64,000 nucleotides of DNA from an uncultured Alistipes sp. (lineage in GTDB: Bacteria > Bacteroidota > Bacteroidia > Bacteroidales > Rikenellaceae): positions 62,001-126,000 of the forward strand of contig CANQIF010000004.1 of assembly GCA_947623965.1 (NCBI GenBank), written 5' to 3'. Position numbers and translations under genes: made by a program. Position 1 is the stretch's first letter, and every line of letters begins with the position of its first letter. Below are positions 47,239 through 56,461 of the stretch, in pieces. The notes beneath the pieces were generated by a model. It searched no databases and was not told the DNA's origin. It worked only from the letters and a program-made list of their open reading frames with translations.

Positions 47239-50139
47239 TCAATAGCCGAAGATCTCCTCCTGCGAAACGGTCCGGATCGGGCCGAGGGTCTTGAGGTAGT
47301 TCAGGTCGATGTCCTCGATGTCGCCCAGAATGCCGTAGACGTAGTGACGACCCTTGACCCACTGCTGCTGCGTGGCCTTCACATCGTCGAGCGTCATCGA
47401 CTGCACCTGCTCGAACACCTGCCGGTTGCGGTCCTGCGACAGCCCGAGGTGGCGCAGCCGGATGTAGCTGTACAGCACGCCTTCGCGGGTCGTGCGCTCC
47501 GTACGCAGACGCGACAGCAGCCCCTCCTTGGCGATGGCGAAGGCGGCCTCCGATTCGGGCATGTTATTGATGATCTCATCGAAAGCCTCGATCGCCTGCT
47601 GCATTTTGTCGTTCTGCGTGGCGATGAAAGCGTAGTAGCGATAGTCGCCCTCGTCGTGGATCGGCGCCGTCAGCGTCGCCCAGGCCGAGTAGGCCAGGCC
47701 GCGCGCCTCGCGCATCTCCTGGAACACCACCGAGTTCATGCCGCCGCCGAAGTACTCGTTGTAGAGCGTCAGCGCGGGGTCGTTCTTCACATCGAACTTC
47801 TCGCCGCGGTTCGAATACTGGAGGTAATAGAGCTGCTTGGCATCGTACTGGGCCAGCACCACTTCGGGCTTCTCCGTGCGCTGCGGGTTGCTGTACTTGG
47901 GCTCCAGCGGCTCGAGCTCCCCTGCCGTGCGGTGGTGTGCGGCGAACGTCTCGCGGAAAGCCGGCTCGCTCTCGGGACCGTAGTAGAGGGCCTCGTGCTG
48001 CTTGCCCATGAGGTCGCGCACCTTGCCGAGCAGCTCTTCGGAGGTCAGCGCCTCGAGGGCCGGATCGGTCAGCGTCGTGCGGGCGATGAACTCCTTGCCG
48101 TAGAAGATGTAGTTCTGCAGGGCGCCGAAGCAGCGGGCCTGGCTGAGCTTGGCATCCGCACGGCTCTTGAGCATGTCTGCCTTGAGGTTGGCCAGAATCG
48201 CCTCATCGGGTACGGCGTTCTGCAGCAGGTCCTCCAGGATATCGAGCGCCTTGCCCATGTTCTCGCTCAGACCCGACAGACGGATCGAGCACTGGTTGGC
48301 GCCGGCGCCCGTGCCGAACGAGCAGGCCAGGCCGTACATCTCCGAAGCGATCTGCCCGGCCGTCATCGTCGGCGTGCCGAGGTACTCCAGGTAGCTGAAC
48401 GCCAGGTTGAGGGCGGGATCATCCTCCGTGCCCTTGTCGAACAGCAAGGTGAGGTTGAAGAGGTCGTTCGTCTCGTTGCGCTTGTAGAGCACGTGCACGC
48501 CCGGGCGCAGGTCGAACTGCTGCATCTCCTTGTCGTAGTCCACGAAGACGGGCTCGATGGGCTTCACGGCCGACTCCTTCACCGCGGTAAGGAAGGCGCT
48601 CTGATTGTCGCGGTTCGTCACGATCGGGGTGATCTTCGGTGCGGCGATCTTCTGCTCGTTGGGGTCCTTGCCCTCGCGCTTGTAGACAATGGCATAGCTT
48701 TCGGCGCCCAGGTACGTGTTGGCCCAGTCGACCACCTCCTGCTTCGTCACTTTCGACAGCCGGTCGAGGCGTGCCACCTCGTCAGCCCAGTCGGTGCCGT
48801 TGATGAACGACTGCACGTAGAGGTTGGCACGGCCGTCGTTATCCTCGTAAACCCGCATCAGGTACATTTTATATTGGTTGATCGAGGCCTCGAGCAGCTT
48901 CTCGTCGAAGTCGCCCGCCCGCAGCCTGGCCACCTCGGCCAGCAGCAGGTCGCGCACCTCCTCGAGCGACTGGCCCGTCTTCGGACGGCCGGCGGCGAGG
49001 AAGGTGCCGTAGTCGGGCTGCGCCGAGGCGCCGGCATAGCACGAGAGGACCTTCTGCTGCTGGTTCAGATCGAGGTCGATCAAACCGGCCTGGCCGTTGT
49101 AGAGGATCGCGCTGACGAGCTCCGCCACGTCGCTCGACGCATCGGCGGCACCCGGCAGACGCCAGCCCAGCATCACGTTGGCGGCCTCCAGGCCGAAGAC
49201 CTCCTTCACGATCGGGGCCGTGATCGGCTCCTCGGCAGGGAAGTCGAGCTTCGGCAGATTCTCGTTGGGCTCCATATCGCCGAAATACCTGTCGATCGCG
49301 GCGATCATCTCCTCGGGGTCGAAGTCGCCCGAGAGGCAGACAGCCATGTTGTTGGGGACGTAGTAGGTCTTGTGGTAGTTCTTGACGTTGGTGATCGAGG
49401 GGTTCTTCAGATGCTCCTGCGTACCCAGCACGGTCTGCGTGCCGTAGGGATGGTGGGGGAAGAGCGCCGCATCGAGCGCCTCCCAGACCTTGCGGCTGTC
49501 GCGCGTCAGGGACATGTTCTTCTCCTCGTAGATCGTCTCCAGCTCGGTGTGGAAGCCGCGGATCACGGGGTGCTTGAAGCGGTCGGCCTGGATCTTGGCC
49601 CAGTTGTCGATCTGGTTCGAGGGGATATCCTCGACGTAGACGGTCATATCCTGCGAGGTGTAGGCGTTCGTGCCGTTGGCGCCGATGGCCGCCATGAGCT
49701 TGTCGTACTCGTTCGGGATGGCGATCTTCGACGCTTCGTAGCTGATCGAGTCGATGCGGTGGTAGATGGCCGCCCGCTCGGCTTCGTCCGTGGTCCGGCG
49801 GTAGACCTCGAAGAGCTGCTCGATCTCGTCGAGGAGGGGTTTCTCGGCGGCGTAGTCCGAGGTGCCGAACTGCTCGGTCCCCTTGAACATGAGGTGCTCG
49901 AAGTAGTGGGCCAGGCCGGTCGTCTCGGCGGGGTCGTTCTTGCCGCCGACGCGCACGGCGATGTAGGTCTGGATGCGCGGGGTCTCCTTGTTGACCGTCA
50001 TGTAGACCTTCAGACCGTTGTCGAGCGTGTAGATACGCGTCTTGAGCGGATCGCCGGCCACCGATTCGTACTTGTACTTGCTACAAGCCGCGGTCAACAT
50101 CGCTGCGACGAGGACCGCCAGGGTGAGGAATCTTTTCAT
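47239..50139 (-). CDS. M16 family zinc peptidase, predicted lipoprotein
   Basis: A 966-residue pitrilysin/insulinase-type protease with both halves (about residues 35-470 and 500-960). The inverted zinc motif is HYFEH (His78, Glu81, His82) and the downstream third ligand lies in ETIYEEKNMS. The N-terminus MKRFLTLAVLVAAMLTAAC is a signal peptide with lipobox LTAAC, placing the lipid on Cys19 and the protein in the envelope. It likely degrades peptides in the periplasm or outside the cell. It starts 19 bases after the DUF456 gene and shares its promoter. Confidence 0.93.
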   Translation of the reverse strand: MKRFLTLAVLVAAMLTAACSKYKYESVAGDPLKTRIYTLDNGLKVYMTVNKETPRIQTYIAVRVGGKNDPAETTGLAHYFEHLMFKGTEQFGTSDYAAEKPLLDEIEQLFEVYRRTTDEAERAAIYHRIDSISYEASKIAIPNEYDKLMAAIGANGTNAYTSQDMTVYVEDIPSNQIDNWAKIQADRFKHPVIRGFHTELETIYEEKNMSLTRDSRKVWEALDAALFPHHPYGTQTVLGTQEHLKNPSITNVKNYHKTYYVPNNMAVCLSGDFDPEEMIAAIDRYFGDMEPNENLPKLDFPAEEPITAPIVKEVFGLEAANVMLGWRLPGAADASSDVAELVSAILYNGQAGLIDLDLNQQQKVLSCYAGASAQPDYGTFLAAGRPKTGQSLEEVRDLLLAEVARLRAGDFDEKLLEASINQYKMYLMRVYEDNDGRANLYVQSFINGTDWADEVARLDRLSKVTKQEVVDWANTYLGAESYAIVYKREGKDPNEQKIAAPKITPIVTNRDNQSAFLTAVKESAVKPIEPVFVDYDKEMQQFDLRPGVHVLYKRNETNDLFNLTLLFDKGTEDDPALNLAFSYLEYLGTPTMTAGQIASEMYGLACSFGTGAGANQCSIRLSGLSENMGKALDILEDLLQNAVPDEAILANLKADMLKSRADAKLSQARCFGALQNYIFYGKEFIARTTLTDPALEALTSEELLGKVRDLMGKQHEALYYGPESEPAFRETFAAHHRTAGELEPLEPKYSNPQRTEKPEVVLAQYDAKQLYYLQYSNRGEKFDVKNDPALTLYNEYFGGGMNSVVFQEMREARGLAYSAWATLTAPIHDEGDYRYYAFIATQNDKMQQAIEAFDEIINNMPESEAAFAIAKEGLLSRLRTERTTREGVLYSYIRLRHLGLSQDRNRQVFEQVQSMTLDDVKATQQQWVKGRHYVYGILGDIEDIDLNYLKTLGPIRTVSQEEIFGY

Positions 50140-50158
50140 TTGTTTGTATTAAGGTTTG

Positions 50159-50671
50159 TTAGAGAATCGTTCCGATCCAGTTCGTGAAGGCCGGCCACAC
50201 GGCGGCGATGACGACGCCGAAGAGCCAGAGCGCGACGAGGAGTTTGAGGCCCGTGCCGACGACGAAGGCGAGGAACGAGCCGAAGCCGCTGCGGAGGGCG
50301 CGGGACGCGTCGCGGCGGTCGTGGGTCAACTCGCCGAGCACAGCGCCGAAGAAGGGGCCCAGGAGGATGCCGAAGGGCGGGAAGAGGAAGATGCCGGCGA
50401 AGACCCCGACGGTGGCGCCGACGGCGCCGGCGCGCGAGCCGCCGAAACGGCGGGTCATCCAGGCGGGAAGGTAGAAATCGGCGGCGATCACGAGGAGCGT
50501 GAGGACGAACCACAGCACGAGCGAGGCGGTGTCGATCTCGGCATAGCCGGTGCAGGCCACGAGCAACAGCCCGATATAACTCAGGACATTGCCCGGCAGG
50601 GCGGGCACGATGCAGCCGATGATCCCGACGACCGAGAGCAGAAGCGCCAATATGGCTAAAAAGAGATCCAT
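50159..50671 (-). CDS. DUF456 membrane protein
   Basis: The 170-residue protein has about five hydrophobic segments and matches DUF456: VVGIIGCIVPALPGNVLSYIG at residues 14-34, YLPAWMTRRFGGSRAGAVGATVG and the glycine-rich FGILLGPFFGAVLGEL. Function is unknown. It heads a two-gene unit with the M16 peptidase and has a TATTTTTG box 48 bases upstream of its start. Confidence 0.88.
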   Translation of the reverse strand: MDLFLAILALLLSVVGIIGCIVPALPGNVLSYIGLLLVACTGYAEIDTASLVLWFVLTLLVIAADFYLPAWMTRRFGGSRAGAVGATVGVFAGIFLFPPFGILLGPFFGAVLGELTHDRRDASRALRSGFGSFLAFVVGTGLKLLVALWLFGVVIAAVWPAFTNWIGTIL

Positions 50672-50718
50672 AACCTAACCTGCGGGCCGGCGGCGGAGCG
50701 CCACGCAGCACGACTTTG

Positions 50719-50726
50719 CAAAAATA
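50719..50726 (-). promoter_or_regulatory. Promoter -7 box for DUF456-M16
   Basis: Minus-strand TATTTTTG in an AT-rich patch. A TTG lies about 15 bases upstream, closer than ideal. Confidence 0.6.
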
Positions 50727-50764
50727 GTAAAAAAATCCGAACAAGCGACCGAAAAGGGCTGTAA

Positions 50765-51140
50765 TTCGAGCGGCTTCTGTGAAGGCGCAAATTCAGAATT
50801 CGAAATTAAGGACTGCTGAATGCGCTCGGGCATATTCTTCAATTCGGGGCACAGCCTGCGGAGGGCACGCACGAAGCGGGCCTGCGGGCTGCAGGCCTTC
50901 GCCAGGCGAGGCTGCGCCCGCACGGCCTTTGCAAGGCCGATTTTACCCGATGCCCCTCCGCAACCGAACCGCGACAGCTTTGCAGATAGGCCAGCCCGCA
51001 GCCGAGCGGACGGGCTTGCACGAGCGGACCTGCGGGACGCGAAGGTGCAGCCCTCCGCCCGGGGGCGGCTGCGGGCTGCCGGTCGCTGCGCGACCGAGTT
51101 TGCGAACAAACATTTCCACCAAAGCCGGCGGCTGCGGGCG
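50765..51140. repeat. Palindromic mosaic repeat island 15
   Basis: In the divergent gap between DUF456 and the YbbR-like gene. A forward first-type unit (about 50846-50920, rearranged near its end), GGCCTTTGCAAGGCC (about 50928-50942), a forward second-type unit (about 50995-51077) and GGTCGCTGCGCGACC (about 51080-51094), followed by the ATTTCCACCAAAGCCGGCGG linker seen in other islands. Confidence 0.85.
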
Positions 51141-51147
51141 TTATTAA

Positions 51148-51290
51148 TTTCGCCTCGGCGAAATGCAAATAAATTTGCTTTTGCCCTCGGCTTATTCGCA
51201 TCCTTGGCTGCGCCGAAGATACTCCGCCTCGGCAAAATCTGCAAACTTCGTTTGCATTTTGCCCTCGGCTTTTCGTATCTTTGTCCCACC
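51148..51290 (+). promoter_or_regulatory. Tandem promoter-bearing repeats before the YbbR-like gene
   Basis: Same unit as before rsfS. The proximal copy has TATCTTTG (51276-51283) 24 bases before the start codon; the distal copy, 77 bases upstream, is decayed to CATCCTTG (51199-51206). Shared pieces: TGCGCCGAAGATACTCCGCC, CTCGGCAAAAT and TTTTGCCCTCGGCTT. The inner hairpin is GCAAATAAATTTGC in one unit and TGCAAACTTCGTTTGCA in the other. Confidence 0.8.
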
Positions 51291-51306
51291 TAAAGCCTTA
51301 TCGAAG

Positions 51307-51699
51307 ATGGAACCCATGCTCAAATGGCTGCGCCACTACGTCTCGCCCGTGTTCATCACCCTGCTCGTGGCATCGTTTATTCTGTGGTATATCGCCAAGC
51401 TGAACCACACCTACACCACCGAGCAGGTGATGCGGATCAACATCAGCGGCCAGACGTTCCCCGTCACCTGCGTCGTCGAAGGGGTCGGAACGAACCTCTT
51501 CGGCTACCGCGTCTACATGGACCGGACGCTGCGCATTCCGCTGTCCGAGCTGCGGTTCACCCCCTCGTACGAGGAGGGCCACTACGGCAAATTAGTAATC
51601 GACCCGCTCTCGCTGCAGCACGCCATCTCGGTGCGCTGCACCGACATCAAGATCGTTTCGATCGGGGCGGTCCCCGAAATCGACAAACCCGAAAACTGA
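51307..51699 (+). CDS. Short YbbR-like membrane-anchored protein
   Basis: The 130-residue product has one N-terminal membrane helix (about residues 12-29, VFITLLVASFILWYIAKL) followed by a small beta-rich domain. The helix-then-TYTTE start and the position directly before coaE match the YbbR-like proteins of Bacteroidota, but those are usually about three times longer, with several YbbR repeats. This version keeps at most one repeat. The assignment rests mainly on context. ATG 51307 is 24 bases after a consensus -7 box. Confidence 0.6.
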   Translation: MEPMLKWLRHYVSPVFITLLVASFILWYIAKLNHTYTTEQVMRINISGQTFPVTCVVEGVGTNLFGYRVYMDRTLRIPLSELRFTPSYEEGHYGKLVIDPLSLQHAISVRCTDIKIVSIGAVPEIDKPEN

Positions 51700-51706
51700 C
51701 CCCGCC

Positions 51707-52309
51707 ATGTTCCGAATCGGCATTACGGGCGGAATCGGCAGCGGCAAGAGCACCGTCTGCCGCCTCTTCGCCGAACACGGCATACCGCGCTACGACTGCG
51801 ACCGGGAGGCCAAGCGGCTGATGGTCGAGGACGAGGCATTGCGCGAGGCCATCCGCAGCCGTTTCGGCGAAGCCTGCTATAACGATGCCGGAGCCCTGAA
51901 CCGCCCCTATCTCGCCCGGCAGGTCTTCGGCAGCCCGGCGAAGCTCGCCGCCCTCGATGCGCTGGTCCATCCGGCCGTCATCGCCGACTTCGAGCGGTGG
52001 GCCGAGGCGCAGAGGGCCCCCTACGTCCTCGTCGAGAGCGCCATTCTCTTCGAGGCGGGGCTCGATCGCCGCGTCGACCGGACGGTGGCGGTGCTGGCCC
52101 CCGCCGCCTTGCGGCTCGAACGGGCCGTGCGCCGCGACGGGGCCGACCCCGAGGCGATCCGCCGCCGGATGGCCGCCCAGGCGGACGACGACACCCTGCG
52201 CGACCGGGCCGACTTTTCGATCGTGAACATCCGGGAGGAGGAGCTCGCACCGGCCGTTGCAGAGCTCGACCGCCGTTTCCGCCAATTCGCGCTCCGCCAT
52301 GCAGATTGA
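51707..52309 (+). CDS. coaE: Dephospho-CoA kinase
   Basis: Last step of coenzyme A synthesis. The 200-residue P-loop kinase shows ITGGIGSGKSTV at residues 5-16, the Asp-rich substrate region YDCDREAKRL, the HPAV motif and VESAILFEAGLD. It starts 7 bases after the YbbR-like gene and its 3' end overlaps folP by 11 bases. panC and panD in the same window supply the pantothenate upstream in this pathway. Confidence 0.95.
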   Translation: MFRIGITGGIGSGKSTVCRLFAEHGIPRYDCDREAKRLMVEDEALREAIRSRFGEACYNDAGALNRPYLARQVFGSPAKLAALDALVHPAVIADFERWAEAQRAPYVLVESAILFEAGLDRRVDRTVAVLAPAALRLERAVRRDGADPEAIRRRMAAQADDDTLRDRADFSIVNIREEELAPAVAELDRRFRQFALRHAD

Positions 52310-53141
52310 TCTTTCGAAACCGCAGGTGATGGCGATCGTCAACATCACCCCCGACTCCTTCTACGCCGGGAGTCGGACGACCGAAGCGGCCGCCGTCGAG
52401 CGGCGTGTGCGCGAAGCGCTCGACGAGGGGGCCTCGATCCTCGACATAGGGGGCTATTCGTCGCGCCCCGGAGCCGGCGAGGTTCCGCCCGACGAGGAGT
52501 GGCGCCGCGTGCGGCTGGGGCTCGACACGGTGCGCCGCCTGGCGCCCGGGGTGCCGGTGTCGGTGGACACCTTCCGCAGCGAGGTGGTCGAACGGGCCGC
52601 CGCAGCTTTCGGCGACCTCATCGTCAACGACATCTCGGCCGGCGAGCTCGACCCCGCGATGGCCGGGACCGTCGCCCGGTTGGGGCTTCCCTACATCGCG
52701 ATGCACATGAAGGGCGACCCGCAAACGATGCAGTCGCTGACGGCCTATCGCCGCGACATCGTCACGGAGGTGGTCGCCTACTTCGAGCGGAGGACGGCCG
52801 AACTGGAGGCGGCCGGCATCCGGCGCGACCGTCTCGTGCTCGACCCGGGCTTCGGCTTCGCGAAGAGCGTGGAGCAGAACTACGCGCTGTTGGCAGGGCT
52901 GCCCCGCCTGCGGGCGCTGGGCTATCCGGTGCTGGCGGGACTGTCGCGCAAATCCATGATATACAAAGTTCTTGGGACGACACCCGCCGAAGCGCTCGCG
53001 GGAACCGTCGCGCTCGGGTGGGAGGCGCTGCGGGGAGGGGCTACCCTGCTGCGCGTACACGATGTGCGGGAGGCGGTCGAGACGATCCGGCTCTACACCT
53101 TTTACGAGCGGGTCGGGCAACAGCCGGGGACAGCGGAATAG
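52299..53141 (+). CDS. folP: Dihydropteroate synthase
   Basis: Joins p-aminobenzoate to dihydropterin pyrophosphate in folate synthesis and is the target of sulfonamides. The 280-residue TIM-barrel protein has MAIVNITPDSFYAGSR, DIGGYSSRPGA, SVDTFRSEV, the VNDIS strand, DPGFGFAKS and LAGLSRKSMI. ATG 52299 overlaps coaE by 11 bases. The last residues (GQQPGTAE) and the stop are encoded inside the first copy of a direct duplication, so the tail may be recent. Confidence 0.95.
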   Translation: MQIDLSKPQVMAIVNITPDSFYAGSRTTEAAAVERRVREALDEGASILDIGGYSSRPGAGEVPPDEEWRRVRLGLDTVRRLAPGVPVSVDTFRSEVVERAAAAFGDLIVNDISAGELDPAMAGTVARLGLPYIAMHMKGDPQTMQSLTAYRRDIVTEVVAYFERRTAELEAAGIRRDRLVLDPGFGFAKSVEQNYALLAGLPRLRALGYPVLAGLSRKSMIYKVLGTTPAEALAGTVALGWEALRGGATLLRVHDVREAVETIRLYTFYERVGQQPGTAE

Positions 53142-53187
53142 CGGACCGCAGAACAGCGGGCAACAGCCGGGGACGGCGGAATAGCGG
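53114..53187 (+). repeat. Direct duplication at the folP 3' end
   Basis: GGGCAACAGCCGGGGACAGC (from 53114) recurs 43 bases later (from 53157) with one change, followed in both by GGAATAGCGG. The folP stop codon (53139-53141) lies in the first copy. Confidence 0.85.
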
Positions 53188-53267
53188 GCTGCAGAACAAG
53201 CCGTTCCGGCGGCGAAGGGCGAAAATAACAAACAACAAATGAGGAACGACCAATCCGGATTCGAACG

Positions 53268-53920
<653 letters not shown>

Positions 53921-53924
<4 letters not shown>

Positions 53925-54625
53925 CCTGCTTCCGCTTCAAACGATTCGCCGTCCGTCAGGACGAGAGCCCGATGAAAGTCGGCACCGACGGCGTCCTGCT
54001 CGGGGCCTGGGCGCCGGTGCGGCCCGACGACCGGCGCATCCTCGACATCGGAACCGGCACAGGGGTCATCGCCCTCATGCTGGCCCAGCGGGCCCCCGAA
54101 GCGTCCGTCACGGGGGTCGATATCGCCCCGGTGGAGGAGGCCCGCCGCAATGCCGAGGCGTCGCCCTGGAGCGGCCGGCTGCACTTCGAGCAGTCGCCCG
54201 TGCAGCGTTTCGCGCCGGCCGAGCCGTTCGATCTGATCGTCTCGAATCCCCCCTTTTTCGTTGAATCGCTCACCTGCCCCGACCGCAACCGCACGACGGC
54301 GCGCCATGCGGTCGAACTCCCCTTCGAGGAGCTGCGCGATGCGGTCCTCCGGCTCCTCGCCCGCGACGGCCGCTTCGCCCTCGTGCTGCCCGTGAACGAG
54401 GCGGCCCGCTTCGCCGCCCTCTGCGGCGAGCGCCTGCATCTCATCCGGCGGACGGAGGTGCGCACCACCCCGCGCCACCCCGCCAAACGGGTCCTCCTGG
54501 CGTGGCAGCGCGGCCCTGCGGAGACCCCCTGCGAGGAGGCGACGCTGACGATCGGCACGGGCGAGCACGAGTGCTACACGGCCGAATACCGCGCCCTGAC
54601 GCGCGATTTTTACCTGAAATTTTGA
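53921..54625 (+). CDS. tRNA1(Val) (adenine(37)-N6)-methyltransferase, TrmN6/YfiC-like
   Basis: The 234-residue Rossmann-fold methyltransferase begins [27 protein letters not shown], the hallmark of YfiC-type enzymes, with SAM motif [16 protein letters not shown] and the amino-methylation motif NPPFF near residue 110 (NPPF/Y class acting on adenine or glutamine N). It overlaps the ATPase gene by ATGA. The next gene's -33 box overlaps its stop codon. Confidence 0.9.
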
Positions 54626-54651
54626 AAGTCGGGGATTTTCCGCTACCTTTG
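54621..54651 (+). promoter_or_regulatory. Promoter of the DUF4831 gene
   Basis: TTTG (54621-54624), 19 bases, then TACCTTTG (54644-54651): ideal spacing. The -33 box overlaps the preceding stop codon. The start codon is 29 bases downstream. Confidence 0.85.
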
Positions 54652-54680
54652 TACAAAGGAACAAAACCGAACATGCCGCT

Positions 54681-55574
54681 ATGAAATGCCTTATGCCGAC
54701 CCTGGCGCTGCTGTTGGCTGCGACGGGTCTCTTCGCCCAGAACCGAAATCCCTACATCGCCCCGGTGGGTGTGACGGACGGTGCGACAGCCGCCGAGCCC
54801 CGCACGGTATTGGCCGTCGATCTGCAGGTCGAATGCGAACGCACGATCTGCGGTCCCTATGCCCGCTATGCGCAGAAATATTTGGGCGTGCGGGCCCCGC
54901 TGGCCGACAAGACCGACTGGCGCGTCACAGGCGGCCGGATCGCCTTGGCGGCCGACGACTACTATGCGGCCGCGGCGCCGGAGGCCGGCGAGACGACGGT
55001 CGTCTCGCACGCCGCCCAGGACGATGCTTTCACGCGCGTACTGCCCGACCGCCGCTCGTCGCTCATGCCCGGCACCGAGGCGGCAGCCGAAGCGGCGGCC
55101 GCGACCATCTTCTCGCTGCGCAAGCACCGGATGGAGCTCATCACGGGCGATGCGGGCGAGAATGTCTTCGGGGCCGGTCTGCAGGCAGCGCTCGACGAAA
55201 TCGCCCGGCAGGAGCAGGCCTACCTCGAACTTTTCCTCGGCAAACAGATCGTCACGAAGAGCTCGCGCCGCTTTTTGATTCATCCCGACGGCGGGAAGCG
55301 CCAGTATGTCGTCTGCCGCTTCAACCCCGAGACGGGGCTGCTTCCGTCGAACGATCTGACGGGCAACCTCGTGCTGCTGCAGATCATTCCGGCCGAGAAA
55401 ACGCCGTCGTCGATTCCCGAGGCCGGGGCCAAGGATCTGAACGTCGCCAGCTGCCGCGTGGCCAACGAGGCGACCTGCCAGCTCTCGGTATCGGGTGAAA
55501 CGTTGGTCGAGGCGGTGCTGCCGATCTTCGAATTCGGCCGGACGATCACCTACGCCCTGCCGCGCAAACGCTAA
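54681..55574 (+). CDS. Exported DUF4831 family protein
   Basis: The 297-residue product has a signal peptide (MKCLMPTLALLLAATGLFAQ) and matches a Bacteroidota family of unknown function: VDLQVECERTICGPYARYAQKYLG near residue 45, the AATIFSLRKHRMELITGDAGENVFG middle and a beta-rich C-terminus with RTITYALPRKR. It is probably periplasmic. It has its own strong promoter; the AlkD-like candidate follows 37 bases later. Confidence 0.85.
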   Translation: MKCLMPTLALLLAATGLFAQNRNPYIAPVGVTDGATAAEPRTVLAVDLQVECERTICGPYARYAQKYLGVRAPLADKTDWRVTGGRIALAADDYYAAAAPEAGETTVVSHAAQDDAFTRVLPDRRSSLMPGTEAAAEAAAATIFSLRKHRMELITGDAGENVFGAGLQAALDEIARQEQAYLELFLGKQIVTKSSRRFLIHPDGGKRQYVVCRFNPETGLLPSNDLTGNLVLLQIIPAEKTPSSIPEAGAKDLNVASCRVANEATCQLSVSGETLVEAVLPIFEFGRTITYALPRKR

Positions 55575-55611
55575 TTGCTTTCTCTTCGCTGATCGTTTTC
55601 TCCTCGCTGCA

Positions 55612-56448
55612 ATGGATTTTACCGCGCGCATGGTCTCCCTGCTCGGGGCCTTTCGGCGTGAACGCAACGGGTTGGTCGCCGATACGATGCACTGCGACGG
55701 CGCCCGCTACGGGCTGAACTTCGGCGTCAGCCTCCCCACGGTCCGCATGATCGCCCGGCGCGAGAGGCCGGACCATGCCTTTGCCTGCTTCCTCATCGGG
55801 CAGCAGGTCCGCGAACTGCAGCTCGCCGCCTTTCATCTGGCCGACCCCGACCGGCTGACCGAGCCCGCGGAGGCCGAGCGCTGGCGCCGAACGCTGAACA
55901 ATACGGAGCTCGCCGAGGAGGCCGCCTTCGCGCTGCTGAGCCGCTCGAAAGCGCTGTCGCAGCTGCTGCCGGCATGGCTCTCCGACGCTGTTGCCGCGCC
56001 GCTGCCCGCCTATGCCGCGATGCTGGCGGCCGCCCGGTGTGAGGAGCCGTCGGCCGAGTGGCTCGAGCCGATGCGCCGCGCCCTGCAGGAGGCGGGAAAA
56101 GCGAAGGGGGACGCGGAGGGTTCGATAGCGAAGGCGGAGGTCGCGGAGGTCTCAGCTGCCGGGGCTGCGGTTGCAGAGAAGGAGGTTACAGTGGAGGCTG
56201 CAGCGGCAGCGGGGATTGCGGAGGCAGCGGCTGCGGCGGAGGTTCCGGCGGAAGTTCCGGCGGCTGCGATTGTTCTGCCACCCTATGCCGTCCGCCGACT
56301 GGCCGAAGGTGCAGTGGCTTTCGCTGCCCGCCTCGCCGAAACGGACGAAGCGGCCCGCCTCCGTGTCATCGAATGGACGGACCGCCTCGGCTCGACCGCG
56401 GCCGAGCGATATGCCGCCAAAGAACTCGCCTGGCGCCTGGCGCAATAA
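55612..56448 (+). CDS. Helical repeat protein, possibly AlkD-like DNA alkylation repair
   Basis: The 278-residue product looks all-alpha. Its first part (RNGLVADTMHCDGARYGLNFGVSLPTVRMIARRERPDHAF and IGQQVRELQLAAFHLADP, residues of about 20-82) resembles HEAT-like AlkD proteins, which remove alkylated bases, but no catalytic residues could be confirmed. From about residue 160 to 225 it carries an Ala/Glu/Val low-complexity insertion coded by GCG- and GAG-rich short repeats, then returns to helical sequence to the end. The call is tentative. Confidence 0.4.
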   Translation: MDFTARMVSLLGAFRRERNGLVADTMHCDGARYGLNFGVSLPTVRMIARRERPDHAFACFLIGQQVRELQLAAFHLADPDRLTEPAEAERWRRTLNNTELAEEAAFALLSRSKALSQLLPAWLSDAVAAPLPAYAAMLAAARCEEPSAEWLEPMRRALQEAGKAKGDAEGSIAKAEVAEVSAAGAAVAEKEVTVEAAAAAGIAEAAAAAEVPAEVPAAAIVLPPYAVRRLAEGAVAFAARLAETDEAARLRVIEWTDRLGSTAAERYAAKELAWRLAQ

Positions 56449-56461
56449 TCGCAGAAACATG

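Noticed and set aside
47086..50187. Plus-strand open frame of about 1030 codons opposite the M16 peptidase
   Set aside because: Antisense shadow of a clear zinc peptidase gene; begins in repeat sequence and has no known motif.
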